From an uncultured Rhodospirillaceae bacterium (lineage in GTDB: Bacteria; Pseudomonadota; Alphaproteobacteria; RF32; CAG-239): a stretch of 18,316 nt of DNA. Both the position numbers and the translations under genes were made by a program. Positions 14,207 to 18,316 of this stretch are shown here, one piece after another. How positions within the stretch are numbered: the first letter of the stretch is position 1; each line of letters opens with the position of its first letter. The DNA lies in contig OMQZ01000175.1 in the NCBI GenBank assembly GCA_900313355.1, positions 1-18,316 on the forward strand, given 5' to 3'. The notes below the pieces were generated by a model, which was given only the letters and a program-made list of their open reading frames with translations, did no database searches and was not told where the DNA came from.

Positions 14207-14956
14207 TTATGGATTAAGAAAGAGGTTGAGTCCTGAGAGAATTTCTCGAATATCACTATCTTCATTTAAGCGATGATTCGCATTTTTTAAGAGCTTGACG
14301 ACAACGTTTTGTGTTTTAACGCGTTGAGCAATCTTTAAGGCGGTGTGCCAATCAACAGAAGTGTCTTTCATACCTTGGATGAGAACAACCGGACATGAAA
14401 TATCAATTTCATCTTTATTTAAGACAAGATTTTCATTGCCGCTGTCAATGAAACGTTTTGTAATTGTATAAGTGATGTTCTGACCAGAATAAGTAATTTT
14501 ACCGAAATTTTTCATTTCTTCAATTTGGGATGGTGTGGCATACTGTATATATTCAACCGTAAAATCTGGGGCGGCAGCTAAACCTATAACACCTTTGATC
14601 CGATTTTTACGATTAATTGCAGCAAGCAAAGAAAGCCATCCGCCCAAGGATGAGCCGACGACAACAATATCACCCTGAATATATTTATCAATAATTTCGA
14701 GTATTTGAGCTTTATAGATATTAATATCGGTTTCTTCAAAACGCAAGCGATCCGAGCCGTGTCCGGCAAGCTCATAACGATAAAAAGGCACATTGTTTTT
14801 AAGACACCACGTTTTTACCTCTTCGGGTTTTCGTCCCCAAGGATCAGAGCAAAAACCGTGTGTATAAAGTATCGTAAATTTTTGCGTATTGTTTGAAACG
14901 GGGGTAACATGCTCAAAGTTTGTTGTAAAAAGGGTGTCATAAGTACGAGACTGCAT
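14207..14956 (-). CDS. Alpha/beta-hydrolase, ABHD10-like serine esterase
   Basis: A 249-residue cytoplasmic serine hydrolase. The fold marks are Y-T-H-G-F-C-S-D (31-38, oxyanion region), G-H-G-S-D (65-69), the nucleophile elbow G101-S-S103-L-G105-G-W, then D198 in Q-G-M-K-D and H228 in N-A-N-H-R-L, completing a Ser-Asp-His triad. The overall layout resembles bacterial relatives of ABHD10, which are carboxylesterases or thioesterases acting on small esters; the real substrate here is unknown. AAGGAT lies 8 bases before the ATG at 14956. It is divergent from the glycosyltransferase gene (49-base gap) and ends at a shared terminator, so it is probably a single-gene unit. Confidence 0.85.
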   Translation of the reverse strand: MQSRTYDTLFTTNFEHVTPVSNNTQKFTILYTHGFCSDPWGRKPEEVKTWCLKNNVPFYRYELAGHGSDRLRFEETDINIYKAQILEIIDKYIQGDIVVVGSSLGGWLSLLAAINRKNRIKGVIGLAAAPDFTVEYIQYATPSQIEEMKNFGKITYSGQNITYTITKRFIDSGNENLVLNKDEIDISCPVVLIQGMKDTSVDWHTALKIAQRVKTQNVVVKLLKNANHRLNEDSDIREILSGLNLFLNP

Positions 14957-14993
14957 ACAGATATCCTTAAAATAAAAGTAAAACTAAAAGGAA

Positions 14994-14999
14994 TATAAT
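14994..14999 (+). promoter_or_regulatory. Perfect -10 box directly before the glycosyltransferase gene
   Basis: TATAAT lies only 6 bases before the ATG at 15006, so transcription would begin at or beside the start codon. No good -35 element is visible. A purine-rich AAAGGA (14987-14992) is 13 bases from the ATG, which is far for a ribosome-binding site. Confidence 0.35.
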
Positions 15000-15005
15000 T
15001 CGAAA

Positions 15006-16160
15006 ATGCAAAAAGATAAAGAAAAAAATCCCGTTGTGTTGCAAATTTTGCCGGAACTTAATCAGGGCGGAGTAGAATTGGGAACAATAGAAATTGCCTC
15101 AGAATTGCAAAAGCAAGGCATAAAAAATTTTGTGGCATCTCAAGGCGGGCGTATGGCTTATCAACTGGATCGGATGAAAGTGAAACATTTTACGCTGCCG
15201 CTCAAAACAAAAAACCCGATCAGATGGTGGATTAACTACAAAAGATTGGTAAAAATTATTAAAGAAAACGGCATAAATATCGTTCATGCCCGCTCACGCG
15301 CACCGGCTTGGAGTGCATATTGGGCAGCTAAAAAAACGGGCGCAAAGTTTTTAACGACTTTTCACGGAACATATGGCTTAAAACCGCATTTTATCAAGTG
15401 GCGCTATAACAGGATTATGACCTATGGCGACTTGGTTATTGCCATATCGCAGCATATTAAGGAACACATTATTAAAAACTATAAATGCGATGAAAGCAAA
15501 ATCAGGTTGATTTACAGGTGTGTTAATATGGAAAACTTTGATGTTTCCAAAATGACGGCCGAGCGTATGATAAAACTGATGGAAGAATATCATTTGCCTG
15601 AAGATAAAAAAATTATTTTGCTTATCGGGCGTTTGACGCGTTGGAAAGGTCAGCGTCTGATGATTGATGCCTTAGAAAAAATTAAGGATATGGACTTTTT
15701 CTGTGTGTTTGTAGGCGATGATCAAGGCCGAACTTACTACACGGAAGAACTAAAAGAGGCAATCGCGGAAAAAGGAATGGAAGGAAAATTCGCATTTATT
15801 AAACATGTAACAGATGTGCCGGCGATGATGATGATTTCAGATGTTGTTGTTTCAGCCTCAACAGATCCGGAGGCATTCGGGCGCATTGCGGCCGAAGGTG
15901 AGGCGATGGGAAGAATAGTTGTCGCTTCAAATATTGGTGGTTCGCTTGAAAATATCAAAGACGGTGTTACCGGAAAACATTTTAAGAGCGGCGATGCTGA
16001 AAGTTTGGCTGATGCGCTTAAATGGGCATTAACATTGACAGATGATGAACGCAAAAGAATAGGCGATGCAGCGATTAAATATGTAAAAGAAAACTTTACA
16101 AAACAAATTATGTGTGATAAAACACTAGCCGTTTATCGCGAATTGGTAAACATGGATTAA
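15006..16160 (+). CDS. Family 4 glycosyltransferase
   Basis: A 384-residue GT-B fold glycosyltransferase. The N-terminal acceptor domain starts V-V-L-Q-I-L-P-E-L-N-Q-G-G-V-E (10-24), the usual glycine loop, and contains I-V-H-A-R-S-R-A-P-A-W (92-102) and F-H120-G-T. The C-terminal donor domain has L-I-G-R209-L-T-R-W-K214-G (sugar-phosphate contacts) and D-P-E289-A-F-G-R-I-A-A-E297-G, the E-x7-E signature of GT4. Such enzymes transfer a sugar from a nucleotide donor, typically in LPS core, O-antigen or capsule assembly at the inner face of the membrane. No other sugar-synthesis gene is nearby, so donor and acceptor are unknown. thrS follows after 28 bases and may share the transcript. Confidence 0.9.
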   Translation: MQKDKEKNPVVLQILPELNQGGVELGTIEIASELQKQGIKNFVASQGGRMAYQLDRMKVKHFTLPLKTKNPIRWWINYKRLVKIIKENGINIVHARSRAPAWSAYWAAKKTGAKFLTTFHGTYGLKPHFIKWRYNRIMTYGDLVIAISQHIKEHIIKNYKCDESKIRLIYRCVNMENFDVSKMTAERMIKLMEEYHLPEDKKIILLIGRLTRWKGQRLMIDALEKIKDMDFFCVFVGDDQGRTYYTEELKEAIAEKGMEGKFAFIKHVTDVPAMMMISDVVVSASTDPEAFGRIAAEGEAMGRIVVASNIGGSLENIKDGVTGKHFKSGDAESLADALKWALTLTDDERKRIGDAAIKYVKENFTKQIMCDKTLAVYRELVNMD

Positions 16161-16188
16161 CAATAAAAAAATTTAAGAGGTTATAATA

Positions 16189-18120
16189 ATGATTAAAATT
16201 TCATTGCCTGACGGCAGCAAAATGGAAATGGCAGAAGGCGTCAAAGGAATTGACGTTGCTTTAGCTATTAGCGCCGGCCTTGCAAAAGCGGCTTTGGCGG
16301 TTAAGGTCAACGATAAATTACAGGATTTATCAACTCCGATCACAACCGATGCGACAGTCACTATTATAACATCAAAAGACAAAGACGGTTTGCACATTTT
16401 GCGCCATAGCACATCGCACATTATGGCAGAAGCTGTTAAAGAATTGTGGCCGGATGTTCAGGTCACAATAGGTCCGGCTATTGACAACGGCTTTTATTAT
16501 GATTTTGCACGCGAAACACCGTTTACGGTTGAAGACTTTGAAAAAATCGAAGCAAAAATGCACGAAATTGTTAAACGCGATGAAAAAATCGAACGTTTTG
16601 TTTTGCCCAGAAATGAAGCAATTAAGTTTTTTGAAGACAAAGGCGAAAAATATAAAGCTGAAATCATCCGCGATTTACCGGAAGATGAAACAATTTCGTT
16701 ATACAGACAGGGTGATTTCACGGATTTGTGCCGTGGTCCTCATGTTCCCTCAACGGGCAAAGTCGGCGATGCATTCAAATTGATGAAAGTTGCCGGTGCT
16801 TATTGGAGAGGTGATTCAAACAACGAAATGTTGCAGCGTATTTATGCAACGGCATGGGCTGATAAGAAAGATTTGAAGACCTATCTTGATATGCTTGAAG
16901 AAGCCGCAAAACGTGACCACAGAAAGCTGGGAAAAGAAATGGATCTGTTCCATTTTGAGCCGGAATATGCACCGGGCGCTGTTTTTTGGCATGACAAGGG
17001 CTATAAAATTTATCGCAAGTTGATTGAATATATGAGAAATCGTCAACAAAACAACGGTTATGTCGAAATTTCAACCCCGCGTGTGATGGACCGCGTTTTG
17101 TGGGAAACATCGGGACACTGGGATAAATATGGTGCGCACAACTATTCCGGTCAAACGGAAGATAAAAAATGGTTTTGCATTAAACCGATGAACTGCCCCG
17201 GATGTTTGCTCGTTTATAAGCAAGGTATCAAATCTTATCGTGATTTGCCTTTAAGAATTGCTGAATTCGGTAAGGTCAATCGTTATGAAGCGTCTGGCGC
17301 TTTGATGGGGTTGATGAGGGTGCGTGAATTTACGCAAGACGATGCACATATTTTCTGCACCTTAGAGCAAATGGAAGAAGAATGCATCACAACCTTGAAG
17401 CTGATTTTTGATATTTATAAAGATTTCGGTTTTGAGGATGTGAAGATTTATCTTTCAACGCGTCCTGACAGCATTTATCGCATCGGCTCAGATGAGGTTT
17501 GGGATTTGTGCGAAAACTCTCTTGCTAACGCTTTAACAAGACACGGATACAAATATGAAATCAACCCCGGAGAGGGCGCATTTTATGGTCCGAAATTGGA
17601 ATTTATCTTAAAAGATGCCATCGGACGCGAGTGGCAGTGCGGAACGATTCAGGTTGATATGAACTTGCCGGAACGTTTTGATATCTCATATATCGGTGAA
17701 GATGGTGAAAAACACAGACCTGTGATGTTGCACCGCGCATTGTTCGGCTCAATCGAGCGTTTCTTGGGAATCTTAATTGAAAACCATGCGGGCAAATTAC
17801 CGCTTTGGCTCTCACCGCTGCAGGTGATGGTTGCGCCGATTGTGAGCGAATTTGATGATTATGCAAATGAGGTTGTGAAAACCTTAAGACAAGCAGGATT
17901 ATCGGCAGAAGCTGATTTGAGAAATGAAAAAATCAACTACAAAGTTCGCGAGCACTCACTTGCTAAAGTTCCTGTTATTGCGGTTGTCGGTGCAAAAGAA
18001 CGTGATACAAAGAGCGTTACGGTTCGCCGCCTCGGCTCAGAAAAGCAAGAGGTGATGAGCCTTGACGAGTTTGTGAAAGCCTTGAAAGTTGAAGCGACAA
18101 TGCCTCATTTGGGCGAATAG
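16189..18120 (+). CDS. thrS: Threonine-tRNA ligase
   Basis: A 643-residue full-length class II synthetase that charges tRNA-Thr. Order of domains: TGS (1-61), editing domain with H73-x3-H77 and C181-R-G-P-H185, catalytic core (about 245-535), anticodon-binding domain (about 540-640). The zinc site is C336, H387 (D-D-A-H-I-F) and H515 (M-L-H-R-A-L-F-G-S). Editing and catalytic residues are complete. Compared with the E. coli form, three histidines in the core are changed: M-N-C-P-G-C339 for M-N-C-P-G-H, K-V-N364-R-Y-E for an expected His, and G-A-L-M373-G-L-M-R for G-x-L-H-G-L-M-R. AGAGG is placed before the ATG. A strong terminator lies 13 bases after the stop. In many bacteria infC-rpmI-rplT follow thrS; here a tRNA gene does. 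Confidence 0.97.
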   Translation: MIKISLPDGSKMEMAEGVKGIDVALAISAGLAKAALAVKVNDKLQDLSTPITTDATVTIITSKDKDGLHILRHSTSHIMAEAVKELWPDVQVTIGPAIDNGFYYDFARETPFTVEDFEKIEAKMHEIVKRDEKIERFVLPRNEAIKFFEDKGEKYKAEIIRDLPEDETISLYRQGDFTDLCRGPHVPSTGKVGDAFKLMKVAGAYWRGDSNNEMLQRIYATAWADKKDLKTYLDMLEEAAKRDHRKLGKEMDLFHFEPEYAPGAVFWHDKGYKIYRKLIEYMRNRQQNNGYVEISTPRVMDRVLWETSGHWDKYGAHNYSGQTEDKKWFCIKPMNCPGCLLVYKQGIKSYRDLPLRIAEFGKVNRYEASGALMGLMRVREFTQDDAHIFCTLEQMEEECITTLKLIFDIYKDFGFEDVKIYLSTRPDSIYRIGSDEVWDLCENSLANALTRHGYKYEINPGEGAFYGPKLEFILKDAIGREWQCGTIQVDMNLPERFDISYIGEDGEKHRPVMLHRALFGSIERFLGILIENHAGKLPLWLSPLQVMVAPIVSEFDDYANEVVKTLRQAGLSAEADLRNEKINYKVREHSLAKVPVIAVVGAKERDTKSVTVRRLGSEKQEVMSLDEFVKALKVEATMPHLGE

Positions 18121-18133
18121 GATAAAAAACAAA

Positions 18134-18162
18134 AAAGGGAAGCGATTTGCTTCCCTTTCTTA
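18134..18162 (+). terminator. Rho-independent terminator after thrS
   Basis: A perfect 10-bp stem (AAAGGGAAGC at 18134-18143, complement at 18149-18158) with a 5-base loop and a short T-rich tail. It isolates thrS from the downstream tRNA promoter. Confidence 0.85.
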
Positions 18163-18194
18163 TAAAAAAATATGCAAAAAATGAAAAAAAGTGC

Positions 18195-18222
18195 TTGCAT
18201 TTTATTTTTGATGTGTTATTAA
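18195..18222 (+). promoter_or_regulatory. Promoter for the tRNA-Gly gene
   Basis: TTGCAT (18195-18200) and TATTAA (18217-18222) are 16 bases apart; the start would be near 18229, about 12 nt before the mature tRNA 5' end. Confidence 0.45.
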
Positions 18223-18240
18223 GTAACCAATCAAAGCGAT

Positions 18241-18315
18241 GCGGGTATAGCTCAGGGGTAGAGCGCAACCTTGCCAAGGTTGATGTCGTGGGTCCGAATC
18301 CCATTGCCCGCTCCA
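18241..18315 (+). tRNA. tRNA-Gly (anticodon GCC), CCA encoded
   Basis: A full cloverleaf can be read. The acceptor arm 18241-18247 pairs with 18305-18311, including one T-G pair. The D arm is GCTC/GAGC, and the anticodon stem CAACC/GGTTG holds loop TTGCCAA with anticodon GCC at 18273-18275. The T arm is GTGGG/CCCAT (one G-T pair) with loop TCCGAAT. T18312 is the discriminator base and CCA is encoded at 18313-18315. It decodes GGC and GGU glycine codons. The window ends one base later. Confidence 0.97.
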
Positions 18316-18316
18316 A

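Noticed and set aside
18017..18316. Minus-strand open frame of 99 codons at the right edge
   Set aside because: It runs antisense through tRNA-Gly, the terminator and the thrS end; its first residues are the translated complement of the tRNA, a common false gene call.

Overview
The window looks like chromosomal core DNA of a low-GC alphaproteobacterium, probably an anaerobic, host-associated one. The support is the gene order: a DUF3426/zinc-ribbon membrane protein lies divergently from ftsE-ftsX-ydcF-plsC, with yqeY-dnaG beside it, an arrangement I associate with Alphaproteobacteria. A [FeFe]-hydrogenase maturation GTPase (HydF) points to fermentative, oxygen-poor life. The lineage is inferred from gene content and was not tested by a search. 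No transposon, phage, CRISPR array or rRNA was seen, and no gene-free stretch exceeds 300 bases.

Layout. 1-566 (minus): 5' part of a HAD-family phosphatase running off the left edge. 629-1793 (minus): a two-gene operon for exported proteins, one with five tandem ~31-residue repeats, behind a near-consensus promoter. 1921-4876 (minus): zinc-ribbon/DUF3426 protein - YqeY - DnaG operon. 5014-9079 (plus): tight ftsE-ftsX-ydcF-plsC-mnmA operon for division, envelope, phospholipid synthesis and tRNA thiolation. 9276-9566: small ribbon-helix-helix regulator with a palindrome in its promoter, ending in a perfect terminator hairpin. 9623-12261: tatD-tcdA-hydF operon whose apparent ribosome-binding site lies inside that terminator. 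12359-13783: membrane-anchored, cysteine-rich protein with YD-like segments. 13896-14165: orphan 89-residue membrane protein with its own promoter and terminator. 14207-14956 (minus): ABHD10-like serine hydrolase. 15006-18120 (plus): GT4 glycosyltransferase and thrS, then a terminator and a tRNA-Gly(GCC) gene.

Housekeeping functions dominate: replication priming, FtsEX-controlled wall hydrolysis, phosphatidic acid synthesis, tRNA modification and charging. The least explained part is a set of exported proteins at two distant loci (629-1793 and 12359-13783). They share YD-like strands, and two of them end in the same C-terminal pattern, T-x2-E-A-x8-N-K-x5-K, finishing at the last residue. Other points of interest are an MnmA with Tyr in place of the second catalytic Cys, a HydF with an altered G4 motif, a hairpin that may both terminate the regulator transcript and mask the tatD ribosome-binding site, and a possibly leaderless glycosyltransferase mRNA.
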